Counted from the stretch's first letter, positions 23,237 through 36,602 are shown. The stretch is DNA of 64,000 nucleotides from Vitrella brassicaformis (GCA_001179505.1 CDMY01000040.1:127243-191242), one strand, 5' to 3'. The notes: generated from the sequence alone by a model not told the origin. Numbers and translations are program-made.

Positions 23237-26200
23237 ATGAACGACGTTCCCGCCAGCGGTGAGAGCGGCAACCCGCTCACCTTCGCGCCATGGTGAGGAC
23301 ACTGTCAGCAACCATGTGGCACAAAATGTGTGTTTGATGCAGGCAGGAGGGACTCTACGGGGTTTTATATGTCATGGATTCTTCCACAAACGAAAAGCCA
23401 GAAGAAGCAATCATCGTCGGGACAGGTTGGCAGTCCCCTTGTGCGCACCGCTCTTCTCGTCCTGTGTGTGCATGGCTGTAGGAATCCGCGTGCCTCCCCT
23501 GCAATACGTCAATCTTGTCGTGGTGTTCGTGCTTGACCTTCTTCAGCTGGTGCCGCTGTTGCTGCCGCTGAATAAGGCTCTCGGGTGCGAAAAATGGGAT
23601 ATATACAGAGATACGGTCAGGCACAGAAACAGCTAGCGGTGGATTATCTCTGTATGTGTGTGGGGTTGCGTGTGTCGGTTCATGTCAGTGCATACTCCAG
23701 TTCTTCACCTCCCCTTTTGAGATTTTTGGAGGTCATGATGCAGGGGACGACGCGTACATGCAAAGACCAGACACTGCCTGTGTGTTGACCCCTTGCAGGA
23801 CGAAACAAGATTCAGTACTTCAGCGTTCTCGGCTTTCTCTGTTTCGTCATTCTCCTTACGGCCGCGACGGTATGGCTGGTCGCGCAAACCTTCAAATCCA
23901 AGGAGGTGTGTCGTCCAGTCTGGCGCACAAAGACAACAGGGCAGGTGCCAACAAAATACTGGTGCTCCTCCTGCGTTCACGAGTAGGTGCATCTGATAAC
24001 GCCAATCATTTTTCTGAGGGGATTTGTCCGGATGTGAGCAGCCGCCGCATCTCATCGACATGCGATTGCTCCCTTGTCAGTCGTCCCCCTTCTCCGCTAT
24101 GTATGCAGCTTCGTGACGACCTTCTTCTCCTCATCTGTCGCCATTCTTATGTCTCTGTTTTCATGCTCGCTGATGAAAAACCGACTGAGAGACGGCGACT
24201 TTCAGTGTTGGGAGGCTTCCCATATCATCATGCTGTTCCCTTCCATCGCTGCCCTGTCCTTCCTGGTACGTGTCGCTGTTGTCATGGAATGTCAGCTGAT
24301 CGATGAACGGCACACACAATTGATGTTCTACTTCAGGTGCCTCTGGGGCTAGTCACCGCGCTGCTTTACAACAATTTCAAGCCTTTTTCACCAGATTTGT
24401 CAGTGCAAGCGCACGGGCGAGCCGAATTTTGGTGCGCTTGCATTATCACACATAAATGTGCCTGCATCGGTGGGTGTCCGTGTGTCTGGCCTAGGTACAC
24501 GGCGACGAAGACACTGATCAACCTGACCTTCATCACCTCCGTATCGAAACCTGCCTGGTCGATATATTGCGCGTCGATCAACCTTGTGGCGCTGGGCTAC
24601 GTGGCAATCTTGTTCTTCGCGCAAGGTAAGTGAGCAGATGAGTGAGCGACCGTAGTGAAGGTCGCTTGCGAGACACCGCGACACACCGCCCCTCTCTCAA
24701 TGGCTTATCGCTGCACAGCCCCATTCTACCACAACATTGCGAACAGGATGCGTGACGGCATTCTAGCAGTCCTTCTGACGATTGCTGTCTTTGCTTTGAT
24801 ACGAGAGATTCGTTTCGTCGACGTGAGCAGCCATAGCCAGTCTCCCAGGCTTTCTTCTGGTACACAGTCGGTCACTCCTATGTGTTGCCACCTGCGTGCA
24901 GGACTTGCTGGTGGTAGGTGTGTGCCTGTTCACGCTGCCGACTGGTGCACTGCTGGGGCTGGTGCGCAAGGACATTCTGCGACAGGAGATGGCCGCTGAG
25001 ACACACTCCCTCATGGCTGTGTTTAACGAGGACTACATCGAGGCATTAGCGGCACTGCTGGCTGAAGAGACGGGAGAAGGAGGAGCTTCTAGAGCAGACA
25101 AGTGCGCAACATACACCCAGATACTCTGAGACATACTTTATGTGGTGGTGCTGAGTGGCTGCAGGTGTTCCGACGAGCGAAGTGACAGCACTGAGAGCGT
25201 CGCCCAAGGCGAGGGCGGCCGGCCTGCCGGGGCCATCGTCCCAGTGCTTGCGGCCCTCGCACGGCCGCCTTCTAATCAGGCCATCGCCCTGGGCGGATCG
25301 GCTATCACGAGGCAGTTCTCACGATCCGCATCGGTAGCAAGCAAGACCGTCGGGAACAGACGTGTTGTTGGGGCGGCAGCTGAGAACCAAGAGCCCAAGA
25401 GCGGAGCAGAGCTCGTGCAGGAGCGGATGAGCTCATACTGGTGCACGTATGGGTGTGCCTGCAGCCAGATTGGTATGCTGATGTTGGTCAATGCAGATTG
25501 ACGAGGCTGAGAGCCAGCATGATATGGGAGACGGATCTCGAGCTCGTCCTTCGGGTCTTTCGCGACGAATGGTTCGCCAAGACATACGTCGCGACAAATG
25601 AGAGAGATCAATGACTGACAGACTTCTCGATTGATGATCATTAGGTTTCTGATCTCAAGCCGTTGGCCCGTGCGGTGATGATGGAGACAATGCTTGCGGT
25701 CCTGCAATCGACTTCCTTCTCCGCATACACATACATGGTAAAGGAAAAAGGGCGGATCCCGATTCGTTCATCCGGGGCTCTCGTGTGTCATTCAGCGGCT
25801 GGCGCTCGTCAACCGCTACTTCTTGTAAGCGAACCGACCAACGCAGTGCAGACCGTGTATGTCTCATTGTCGTGTACAGCGATGAGACATTTCTGTGCTA
25901 CAAGTACATCAAACTGTCGCACTCGCATGCATCGAAGTGGCACCTGGACACCAACTACATCCTATATCAACTCCAGAAAGACATTGAGACAGGTAAGGAC
26001 ACTACGGAGATCAAGTGCTTCTTTCAGGATATTGAGTTGCTGTCCAGCAAGGCAGATGGAGTACTTGGTAAGGACAGTCACACATGCACACATGTTCGCA
26101 TTCCATGTGCTGCTTATCAGGGTGGTGGCAGCAAACGAACCAGCTTGATCGACATTATGGTCAGTCAAAGCGGGCACGAAGAGAACTCGATTGGATCGAC

Positions 26201-29200
26201 TTCTGTGTGTATTCAGACGTACCAGAAGGTGGGGAGAGAATGAGTCAACATGGACGAGAACAAATAACAGGAGAGGGATAAAAAAGTAAATGCAGAACAT
26301 TTTCTTCTCTTCACCTTAGTGGTCACGTGCCGCGAGAATGAATCACATGCAGGCACTGAAGAAAATGGCTCGAGTGAGCGCGCCATTGATTCATTCGCTC
26401 ACTCTTTCATTCATCCATTCATGAGACATGGGTATGCATGTGGTTTGTGCCCGCAGTTCTGGCGCGCCCTGGCGACAGAAAGCAAGATGGCTAATTCCAA
26501 GCCCTCGAAAGCAAGGTGAGACCTTGATTGGCCGCTTACTATTGACCGCCTTGGCTTCTGCCTGTGGCAGGGCAATGATGCTGAGTGAGGCACTCGCTGC
26601 AGTGTCCAGCGCCCACCAAGCGTATGTCAACCTGCTGCGGCGGTTTCCAAAGAGCAAGGTTGGTTCGTACAGCGGGTTGACACACGAGCAATCGGATACC
26701 CATGCTTTCCGAACACATTGAAGGATGCTCTTGAGCTGTTCGCGACCTTTGTTCGGTCAGTTTGCGAATGGTCAGACATGGTCTGCTTATCTGGTTAGTC
26801 GTGTCGTGTCTTGTGTGTCGTCAGGCAGCTGTACAACGATGACAGCAGGTTTGGTCAATGACGCGCCGACAAAGGAGCACTCTTAAAAGATGATGCATTG
26901 CACTCTAACTTAAAGGGCGGAGCTCTTAATGATCCAGGCGGATGCTGATGCTGATGACCGATCTGTCGCTTACAGTGAGCAGAATGCATGAAAGCACGTA
27001 CATGCACGGGGCCGTCACTTGTGCCAACGTATCTGTCGATCTCGCATGCAGGCCACAATCCCTCGTCGCTTGAATCGCCCGACCCTGACGGAGGATTCGA
27101 GATTCGCGAGGGAGGTACGAAGCCTTCGTTCACATACTCGGCTCACGCAATGGTTGGCGCCATGAAATGCAGGCAGCAAGAAAGAAGAAAACATTGGCCT
27201 AATAGAAATCACCAAAAAAAGAAGACTCAAGGTATGCAAACATCAATCAAGAAGGGAGGCCTCATGCGTTCTTCTGCTCATTTCTAGTGGGCTGAAGTGG
27301 TTGCCATTATCGGTAATGATTGCTTGGCCGGTGCACATGGGACGGAAAGCTGTGTTGCCTGTTTTGTTTGTGTGTTCTTGATCTGCCGCAATGAAGGCCT
27401 GGTCGTGATGATTGTCATTGGAGTGGTGACTCACTTCGTGCAGATTGGCGAGCTCCAGTTCACGACTGAGGTCAGCGAGACTGTGTATGGTCTCGGGTGG
27501 CAATGGATTATCTTTCTTCTCGTTGCAGAAGCTTCACGATTTGCAATACAATCGCATCCTTATTAACAACTGGTATGCTTCATGCACCCACACTCGTATA
27601 TAAGCCTGCTTGCATTCTGGTGTCCTTCTCGCCTACGTGTCACGTCGCCACGGGTCAACCTCTTGTGCAGGGCCAAGGTGCGTGCGCAAGCAGGATATGT
27701 TTCCAGCCTTGTACACATCTTCTGTCTTATCTCTGCTGCAGATATGCAACAGTGTCACAGGTACAGATACTGTTAGAGATGGGATATTTTTCTCACACAT
27801 CCTGCAAATACCTCAGTTACTCACACGTGGTGGAGACACCTTACTGAAGAATTTCCTCTGAGCGCGGGGACTCATGTAGATGTGACTCAGCCGCTGAACG
27901 TCACTGAAGAAGAAATTCGAGCTCGCATTCAGCGAGAGTTGGGGGACATTGGGAGATACGTCGCGGAGATAACAGATGCCGCTAATTTCATCATCGACAA
28001 AGCCATCAGGGTCACCCTGGACATCTAGAAGAGAAGGGACACGCATGGACGTATGGATGAAGGATGGCATGTCTTGTTTAGGAGAAAATGCGTGACGTTG
28101 AAGACTTCTATCGAGACGGAAGTGCTGATCTCTCAGTTGTTACTTTTGACGGTATGTGACATGAATATGCCAGTCGATCGGCCAATGAATTATCCCCTGC
28201 TTGCTTTCAGACTTCGGAAATAAGAAAATCAGGGTAGCACACGTATATTTCTCAGATACCTGTCAGCTGTCTGCCCTTCTTGCTGTGTATTGTTCAGGAG
28301 AAGATCACATATTCTGGTTCGGTCCTGCACACATGTACGTTGGTGTGTGCAGGACCCCGTTCTTGTTGTGCAGGGGTCGTCGCTGACTATCTGCTGGCTG
28401 TCTTAAGAGTGATGGGGGAGGAAGCTAAAGATGAGTCGATTGATCTCAAGGACGTCTTGCAAGTAAAAGTGGCCAGACACATCGTTATTGATCAACGTAA
28501 ATGGATAGTTTGCCCACATCTGCTTATCGCCGCTCGCTCAGAACTGTCTCGGCAAGGCGGGTGACGGTGGTCAGAAGATCATCGAGGTACGTACGGATAC
28601 AATGGATCCACAATTGCCACCTTCTTCCGCTTGTATCGGTCGCAGATGGAACTTTCACACATAAACGACGGTGAGCAAAAGGAACACACTGTGTACCCAT
28701 CGCAAGTTTATTGTGCCTCCAGTCGTGGCTCACAGTGAAACCGTGATCCTGGCGATGATCACCTGCTTTCTCATTTTCAACCTGTTAATCGCTCTTGTGG
28801 TCTTGCGGATGGTTCAAGTGGGAATGGTGAGTATGTCTATGCATGGGTCGCGTCGATGGATGACATGTCTACATTTGTGTGTGTGTGCAGTCCGAATTTG
28901 ATCTGCTGGGTCAGTCGGGCTTGGCCATAAATATCGCCTTCTCTCTCACACACCGCCAGAAACTCCGCCTTCGAAGACGTTTTGCCCGTGAGAGCCGGAA
29001 GGGCATCGATTTCGAGGGCATCGACATTCAGTAAGGCTCCCTCAGATCGCACTGACCCGTGGCTCTTGTGAGCTGTACAGGGCTGGAGAATCGAGAAGGA
29101 GCAGTATGCTGGACCGGGACTATGACTCGCCTGCAAAGCAACTCGCCCCACCATTCAAATCGGCGCTGAAGTCGAGTGAACGCAGGAGCATTACGGCCGA

Positions 29201-32200
29201 GGAGCATTTCGGTGCCATGAAGTCACCCACAAGCAATGACGATTTCGCATTGACCCCGGACGTGAGTGGCGAGGCGGTTGCTTGCGGATCGGTACGAGTG
29301 GCGAGCCCGAAGGGGGGCGGACTTTTGATGCATCATGAGGCAGTGACCTTCGGGAGTGACAACACGGCGGTGGGTGAGCTACTCAGACGCTCACAAGATA
29401 TGAGCACGCTCGCTCTTGACCTGCTGCAGGATGTTTCGAGAAGCCCTCCAGCCGATACCGGTATGGCGTCGGCGGACGAGCGGCTGTCGGGAGGTGGTTG
29501 TGAAAACGCTGAAGTACCAATCAGGATCAGTAATGCAGTAAGGCATCACACAGTCGTCTGGCGTAGAGGCATCACATATCTCTGCGTGTGGCCTCCGTGG
29601 GCAGCACGATAGGGAAAAGGTATTCGATGACAACGTTGGGGCCAAGTAGGGAAAAGGTATTCGTATGCGGCTACAGACGACATGATGCGTTTATGTGGTC
29701 GCAGTGCATCGTCCATGCAGCCCGATGTCTTCCTCGACCTCTTTGCAAAGCCAGAAGACTCCCACCACCCGGTGAGTCCCGACAACGTGAGTCTGTGCCA
29801 AGTGAGGTATAAACGATCGCTTCGCACAGGTCGCTTCTGGCGAGACAATGTTTAGGGAGCCGAAAGAGCCAAGAATAGCCTTCGAGGGCGGCGCAGGAGT
29901 GGCAAAGTACACGTCGTCACTGACGTAAAAGCATAAATGCCTTACCTTGGAGAGTTTTTGTGAAAGAATGTCGTGCTTCTGTGCTGTTTTGGCAGAAAGG
30001 ATTTGTCACCCTTGTCGGCGACTTGTGGTGGTACGCGGAGGAGTAGGAGTGACACCGATATGCGCCTGCACCAGAGGTGGCTGCTGTGGAGGAAATACTG
30101 CTGCCCCCGGGAGCCGCCAAACATTTGCAAGTGGGCAACGACAACTCTCTTCGGGCGGCTTTCGCGGCTGCTGCTGATCTTTTGGACCCTTGTCCTCGCA
30201 TACTCCATCTTCACGTACTCATTCATGGTATGCCTCTAAGTGAAGACTCGCCGCAGGCCAGTGTTCGTCGACTGATGATGAAATGTTTTCAGGCAGCAGA
30301 GATGGCGCGCGTAGACAACATGACGGAGGAAGTAACACCCTGCATAGCTCACCCTTCGAGCGCCTGCATCCATCTATGAGCACACTGTGATCTATGCAGG
30401 TGATGCAGGCAACTCTCGGTGAGTACCGCTTTCGGCACACTCAAATCGCCAGCATTCATTTGGTCGAACCAACCCTGTAAGCCCAACACTAAAGGCCTAC
30501 ACACATGTACACACACACACACACACACACAGACCCAGGCTCGATAATCCAGACAGACAGACAGACATCCTGCCTGCCTGGTGCATGCACATTTATGTTC
30601 CCAATTGGCCTTGGCGCGAGACACTTGCTGAGAGCGCTCCAAGTTGGCCGGAGTACTTTGTGGTCAGCGGCCCTTCAGCGAATGAGTACAAGTACTGGTC
30701 ATCATCAATGCGTGTCCCTCCGTACGTGTTGCAGGAACAGCTGTCGCTCGGCGCCGAGCAGGTGACTACACTCCTGTATCAAAAGAGCAAGACCTCGGGC
30801 GAACCGGTGACTACAAGTCGCATGAATCACACAGATTGACTGACCTGCCTAGGCCACCCCTGTAGCTGAGCATCGTCTGTACGATGTCGCTGCTTTGTCG
30901 GTGATGGCTGTGTATATACATCTTCAGATCGACCGTCGATTTGAAGCCCGTCGGAGGTACGTATATAGTCTGGCGCGTATAGTCTTCCTATGCCGATCCC
31001 CCCTTTGTTTGCTGCGCTGCCAATTGCCTACAGGTTGCTCTACTACCCTGGCTGTCTTCTCCTGCCACCTGTGCTGTCATGGCCGGCCTTTGTGCGCCCA
31101 TCTGTCGCGTCATTTGACTGTGCTTTCCTTCTGTGTGTGTGAACGCAGGAAGGCACATGCGATAACAGGACGAATCCTTACCCCTTCTCAGGCACGCCTT
31201 CCGCTCACACACAACAGACTGCTCCAAGCCAGCACTCAGCAGCCAACTCATTTTCTTCCACCTTTCACGGGACTACTCAGAAAAAATGGAGGCTGGATTC
31301 TATCCTGCGTTGGTGGCGTGGTACGTAAACCACCTGCTCTTGATACCTGTGCCTTTACCTCCCGTTCTTTTCAGGTTTGAGGAGGCTGAAAGGTTCTTCC
31401 TGAACTGGGTACTATGCGAGTTATGATCAGCACCGGAGGCTCGGGATGACAAATAGTGTATGCCATGGCAGGTCTATGGCGTGGGAACACCTCGCGAGTA
31501 CTACGAGCATCCTTTCTATGTGGAGGTCAACCCCTATGTAAGACGGCTGTCGTCCAATTCTCATTATTCCTTCGAGGAGCCAGGAGAAGCACACAAGCGG
31601 CCAAGGCTGTCTTGCAGCGCCTGAAGCGTCTGATAGAGCACCAGACTCCCCAGCTGGTCGAAACAAGATCAACCGGGGGACCCGTGAGCTGCAAACGAAT
31701 GGCGGAAACGGTACGACCGGGCCCGAACGCATGGTGCGGCCGTGGCTGCCACCCGACTACTGGTGGATCTACAACACATTACGTTACGACATAGGCAGCG
31801 TAAGGGGATGTAGTTTGTTGTTAACGTAATGTGGGACGTAAGACAATGTGAATCAATGGCCTATGTACGACATAGGCTTTCGAGACGCTGCAAAAACTCT
31901 TCATCGACGTAAGCGTAAGTGGATGTATTGTGAGCGTAAGTCCCCATCCCTGCTCGGTTGGTGTGTGCAGGAGGCAGAGAGCGACTTGAAGAAGCATGAA
32001 GGTGACTTTTCCCTGTTTCCCTGTCTGTCTGTCTCACGCACATGTGTGTATTGGGCTGCAGCAAAGTTGTGGATACTCGGAGCGACGGACTGGGTAAACA
32101 CAGCTTTGCTTGGACGTGCTTGTCGCAAATGAGTGTGGTCCCTTGACAGGCAATTATCTTCGTTGCTGCCCTGGTCGTCCATTTCCTGTTGTTCAAATTT

Positions 32201-32478
32201 TTTCGGAAGGACCTTCTAGAAGTCGTAGCTGTTTTGCGTATCCTGCCGGAAGACGACATAGAGGTACTGTGGTACTGTGTGGTCAGCAACGTCGACCCCA
32301 TTGCCTATGACTAGCTATATTGACGCATGTGTCTCTGTATCTGTGCAGCAACAGAAGCTCTTCCATCTCTTCAACATCGATCTGGAGGTAGACGTCGGGC
32401 ATCGTATGTAGGTTCGCATACCTCTGTGTGTGCTTGCAGAATGAGGAGGGATCCCAAGGGAGTGAGGCCACCGTCTAG
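23237..32478 (+). CDS. Giant multi-pass membrane protein, TmcB-like (about 35 exons)
   Basis: The ATG at 23237 (MNDVPASGESGNPLTFAPW) begins a chain of small exons. The first membrane block includes YVNLVVVFVLDLLQLVPLLL, YFSVLGFLCFVILLTAATVW, VCSFVTTFFSSSVAILMSLF, then CWEASHIIMLFPSIAALSFL, VALGYVAILFFAQ, GILAVLLTIAVFALIREIRF and DLLVVGVCLFTLPTGALLGL. A cytosolic helical middle follows (LARAVMMETMLAVLQSTSF, LCYKYIKLSHSHASKWHLDT, FWRALATESK, AYVNLLRRFPKSK, ELFATFVRQLYNDDSR), whose fW..L, A...Y..lL...P.s and ya.Fl.e..nD pattern is that of the TmcB family of amoebae and alveolates. A second membrane block holds GLVVMIVIGVVTHFVQ, VILAMITCFLIFNLLIALVV, LSRLLLIFWTLVLAYSIFTY and AIIFVAALVVHFLLFKFF. 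The chain crosses an apparent stop near 29929 by a GTAAAA donor that joins in phase to RWLLWRKYCC. It ends in an acidic tail at TAG 32478. Joins at 24000-24100, 26060-26460 and 31100-31400 are unresolved, so two adjacent genes remain possible. Function unknown; signalling or mechanosensory roles are only proposed for relatives. Confidence 0.6.
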
Positions 32479-33609
32479 TGTCGTCTTGCGTGTTGGTCCA
32501 TACAAACTTGTCGATTGGCCAAATGCAAGCCTTATTTTTTGGGGTTCAGCCCGAGGACATACCAATCATCCTCGTATTTGCCGTGCAGTACAGACGCTAG
32601 TTTTTTGTGCTGTATCGGTGCTGATATGCCATCGTACCTGCGTGTGGACTGTGCACTCAATCGCTGTCTGTCTGTTGAATCGACGCGATGTCTTTTGCAT
32701 CGGCCCTCATCGCTTGATTCGTAGTTAGTAGGCGGACTTCCTTCTGGCTGGCTCAGCCTGGCTGTATCTGATTTAAGCGGCGGACGGACTTGACTGATTC
32801 AAGCGATCACAAATGACTGAGTGTACAAACGCCCACGTCAGCTACTCTCGACTGCAGCAAGTTCCGACTGCTTCTGTTCGGCTTCAGCATTCTGATGAAA
32901 TTCGACCGCTTTGTGCCATGACGCTAATTGCCCTCATCTTCTACTTTGTCAACCGTCTCGCGGCGGTGCTCTAGAGGGAGGGAGGGAAGGAGATGTGCCT
33001 TGCCCTCTATCAAATGCGGAGTCACCAGGCTTGCCTCACGAACACACATAGAATCTGATGCGAGCAGCGGCTGTCTCTCTGTAGGAGTGCCGAATAACGC
33101 TCTCCTCTCTCACACCAAACGATTGACAGCAGCAAGGCAAGACAGGCGAAGCATACCTCAGATCTGCATTTGATGCAAGCAAACATAGATGCGGGCTGCG
33201 GCAAAGCAAAACAGACCCGACGACCATTTTCAGACCCTAGCCCGGGGTCTGGGCTAGGGTCCCCGGTCTGGGCTAGGGTTTGCAAAGAAACCGACGTCAC
33301 CCAATCTGGCAGAATAAATGGTGATGGGTATGTTTGTGCGGTACGCTGTACAGAACCACATCAGCTGAGCATGAGAAGGCGATCCGCATGCGGATTCGAA
33401 CTCGAAAAATTATGTGAGGGAGCGGAGCGCAACGGCCGTGAGAGGCCAGTAGCGCATCCACCGGCCGCATCCATCCAGTTGCTCGTCCGGCACACCTCAT
33501 CCAGTCGGCAGCCCTCCCTTCTCCCCCTCTCTCTGTCTCTGATTGTTCGTCTGTTCCTTTCCTTTCCTTCCTTCTCTGAGCCGCCAGCTCCCCGGCCTCT
33601 CTCCTGACG
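32479..33609. other. Spacer with an inverted repeat upstream of a secreted-protein gene
   Basis: No convincing gene. It contains the GACCCTAGCCC / GGGCTAGGGTC inverted repeat at 33233-33261, a CT-rich tract at about 33510-33600, and the likely promoter of the gene at 33610. Confidence 0.5.
33233..33279. repeat. Perfect 11-bp inverted repeat plus tandem 17-mer
   Basis: GACCCTAGCCC (33233-33243) and its exact reverse complement GGGCTAGGGTC (33251-33261) flank a 7-nt spacer. CCGGTCTGGGCTAGGGT-type units occur twice in tandem (33243-33279). It could be a protein-binding palindrome or an interstitial trace of a CTAGGGTTT-like telomeric motif; neither is shown. Confidence 0.6.
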
Positions 33610-34630
33610 ATGATGGTCCGTCTGATTGGGCTGCTGGTCCTCCTCGCCCTCGCCGGGGTCGCCCACTGCCACATCCGCAAACTTGCCCCTGAAGGTATTT
33701 CCCCGAATGCACATGGCGTCTGCATCGCACCTTGCACTCTTCTTGTCTGGGTCTTTCTTCGTCACGCAAGGTCATCACGGGACCTCCACGACCACCGCCG
33801 CTCCGGCACCCAGCAACGACCCAGACGCCACGACCACCGCCGCTCCGACACCCAGCATCGACCCAGACGCCACCACCAAGAGCGACGGCATGTACGACGG
33901 TGAGGAGAATTAAGACCAGCTGTGGTGCGGTGTTTTGATTGCTCTGTCGTTTGCTTGTCTTGCCGCTTCCTTTTTGATGCAGGCTACGATGACCTGGTTG
34001 ACCTGTCTCCGCACGATTCGCCGGACGAGGGCGACAATGCGCCTGCTCTGAACGCAACGCAAGAAAGTATGTCCACACACAAACGACGAGGTGTGCATCC
34101 TTTCGTAACTGTACTAAATGTGTACTTTCGCGTGCAAATCAGTCTGGCGCGGCTGCCGGGCCCGCTATGTTGTTCGAGATCGTAAGCTCGATGACGATGT
34201 CACATCAGAAACTACGCACGTGTCGACTGATTCCTTCTTTTCTGCCTTTTGTGTGCGATGTGCAGTTTCGGACAGTGGCCTCGACGTCCTGAGTATCGGT
34301 CACTTCAGTGCCAGAGGAGAGTGTCGCCGTTTCGTTAAGAACCGTTGTCGCGAGCGAGCGCGCGCCGCTGCCCACGAGTGCATGAAAGACGCCTGGAATT
34401 TTGCTCCCAGTCGGAACCCACCCACATCGTGCAGGCGTACGTGGGGAAACAAGAGAGTGAACGACTACCAAGCCTCCTCTCCCCTGAAGACATGGATACA
34501 GCGGGAGGCCTGTGCAGAATGGCGTCCGTGCCAACCCAAGCGTGCCAGGGTCGCGGTACAAGCCGTAACGACAGGCGACTCTGGCTGCGGGAGCACAAGG
34601 GAGCTCGGGACGATGGACGTCCGCTGCTGA
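33610..34630 (+). CDS. Small secreted Thr/Ala/Pro-rich, Cys-containing protein
   Basis: Opens with a clear signal peptide (MMVRLIGLLVLLALAGVAHC). The second exon is a mucin-like linker with two copies of a DPDATTTAAPxPS-type unit, each probably O-glycosylated. The third exon is acidic (YDDLVDLSPHDSPDEGDN). The last exon (34266-34630) is a Cys/Arg-rich domain (GECRRFVKNRCRERARAAAH then ECMKDAW, later EACAEWRPC) with about eight cysteines that could form disulfides. Introns are all in phase 1, which allows exon shuffling. An alternative acceptor could change the last 45 residues. No family recognised; the architecture resembles the secreted protein at 61425. Confidence 0.6.
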
Positions 34631-35563
34631 CCAGAGATAGACACAGAGGGGCTGGTGATTGAGATCGAAAAAGATGAGGGGAGGGTGAGAGGGAGGAAAG
34701 GCGGGCATTCAATAGAGGGAGGCAGGCATGCCATCTGTTCATACCCACCTCTTTCTTTCTCCCCACCCACCTTTTTCTTTCTGTGGGCTCACTCTGGCCG
34801 ACCACGGACACACACGATGGGTGCGCGGGTTTAGCCGAGAGGCGACCAGCAAGTATTTTATGGGTGGGTGGATTCATGTTTCTGGCAACTGTTGGTTGGT
34901 GTGCGCATACCCGTGGGCGGTGTCCAACACATGCGAATTGGGCATGTGTGGGTCTTCACTCACGCAGGCTGACCTCTGACGGCTTTACTTATCGTGGTAC
35001 GGGGTGGGAATTAGGGGGAGGGACTTGCCTTGATGCACAATTGTTGCAGCCACAGACGTGCTGATTCCTTCTACTTGTGGGCGGTGCATGACACACACGT
35101 GTTGACCAGAATCCACTGGTCTGTCTGCTGCTTGATCCATGTGCACCATGTGTTGTCATGTGCCGTGAGGTCGTGCATGTGCCGCGTGGCTGCGTGGGGG
35201 CTGTCTGCCGGTCAGTTATGCTCGAATTGGGAGCGACGGCCGATCGACTGGCTTCCTCGCCCACGTGCACACGCATGAGGTGTATGAGGGTGCGTGAAGC
35301 CATCGTTGGGGAGGACAGAGGGAAACATTGGGGATACATGGGAATGAGAGCACTGAAACAACTCCATCGTTCACAACACCGAATCAAATTTGACCAACAA
35401 GAACGAAAGAACGAGCCACAGGCTTCAGGTAGATGCATGCACGGACGGCGAAGTTCGTCTGTTCTCATAGACCAGGCGGCTAACTGATCCTCCATGCATA
35501 ACAGGCAGGACACACAGCGAAATACGAGCCCATTTGTCTGTCTGCCTCTCTGTCGGAGACCAC
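34631..35563. other. Convergent intergenic spacer
   Basis: Lies between the plus-strand stop at 34630 and the minus-strand stop at 35564. ORFs occur on both strands but no motif or consistent exon chain was found. Confidence 0.5.
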
Positions 35564-36468
35564 TCAAACGTTCTCAAGCACGATTCGCGATATGTCGCTC
35601 TTGTCACCCTGTTGGCACATCATGACGATGCTGGCGGCCACGTCGTCGGCTGTCAGAAATTTCGATATGTCCTTGGCGCCCGGCTCCCAGCCACCCCTTG
35701 CCCTATCCTCCCACCAAGGAGTCGCCACACCTACCCGCACAAACATATGTGCAGATTAGTCCTCCCCCTCCCCCTCACCCTCCCTTGTTTGTGTGTACCT
35801 GCTGGGTTGACTGTACCGATTTTGACGCCACTCCCCTTCAATTCGCACCTGGCGCTCGCGACCAGCCCCTCCACGGCATACTTGCTTGCACAATAAATGG
35901 CGCCCGTCGGCCCAGCCCGGATGCCCTTGACTGATGATGTAACGACAATCTGTCCGTGACCTTGCCGCCTCATGACTGGCATCAGCCGCACCAGAAAGAG
36001 ATACACGCCCCTCACGTTAGTCCGCAGCACCTCGTCCAGCTCGGCCACAGTCGTGTCGACAAGAGCACCCGTCCCTCGCCCAATTCCCGCGTTGAGGATG
36101 GCCGCATGGATAGTCTGCGAGTGCGACAGGCATTCCCGCATGAGCCGCTCGCAGTCGGCCTCGGCGGCAACGTCGCCGGATGACTCGTGTACGTGGAAGG
36201 GAGGCCGAGAGTCGCCGTGCGGCTCCTCCTGATGGATGGCGCGGCACGCATCAGCCACTCTCTTCAGGTTTGCCTCATTCCGGCCAGTCAGGAAGAGGCT
36301 ATATCCCTCTCTCGCCAGCAGCTTCGCCGTGGCCTCCCCGATGCCGCTGCTCGCACCTGCATGCATGAAAACACACACACTCAGTGACACACAGTGAGAT
36401 CTCAGGTGGACCCTTGCTGTGTAATGCAACGCAGGCGGCACCGCACCTGTGATGAGCGCATACTTCAT
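35564..36468 (-). CDS. Short-chain dehydrogenase/reductase (classical SDR)
   Basis: Three exons: 36468-36447, 36356-35799 and 35730-35564, joined in phase 1 both times. The spliced start is MKYALITGASSGIGEATAKL, with the TGxxxGIG NAD(P)-binding loop. Then come LFLTGRNE, an acidic residue region, LNAGIGRG (NAG motif), LRTNVRG (active-site Asn), VTSSVKG (catalytic Ser), YCASK (catalytic YxxxK) and GTVNPAG. The C-terminal exon gives an ADDVAASIVMMCQQ helix and ends IVLENV. About 248 residues, normal for the family. The Arg after LTG suggests NADP(H) preference. No signal peptide, so cytosolic. It shares a roughly 130-bp divergent promoter with the NTPase-nuclease gene at 36603, and its 5' end is duplicated at 39853-40106. 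Confidence 0.88.
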
Positions 36469-36534
36469 CGCTTTTCTTTCCTGACACGAAGCAGAGAGAG
36501 CTCACACACATGCGTGGGAGAGCGAGGGTCAGAC
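36281..36534 (-). repeat. 254-bp duplicated segment, copy 1 (SDR promoter, exon 1, intron 1, start of exon 2)
   Basis: Nearly identical to 39853-40106 (same length; one substitution noticed, ACACACAGTG versus ACACGCAGTG). It spans the first 76 bp of SDR exon 2, intron 1, exon 1 and 66 bp of 5' flank. Confidence 0.92.
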
Positions 36535-36602
36535 TTCCCTGTCACTCCTTCGCGGCTCGCGTGTTTGGTGAGTGTTCTCCCCCATGAAAAGAGGCACCCA
36601 AC

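Noticed and set aside
29929-29980. End of the giant membrane gene at TAA 29927-29929
   Set aside because: The same bases give a GT donor (AC|GTAAAAG) that joins in phase to an open exon continuing into another membrane segment.
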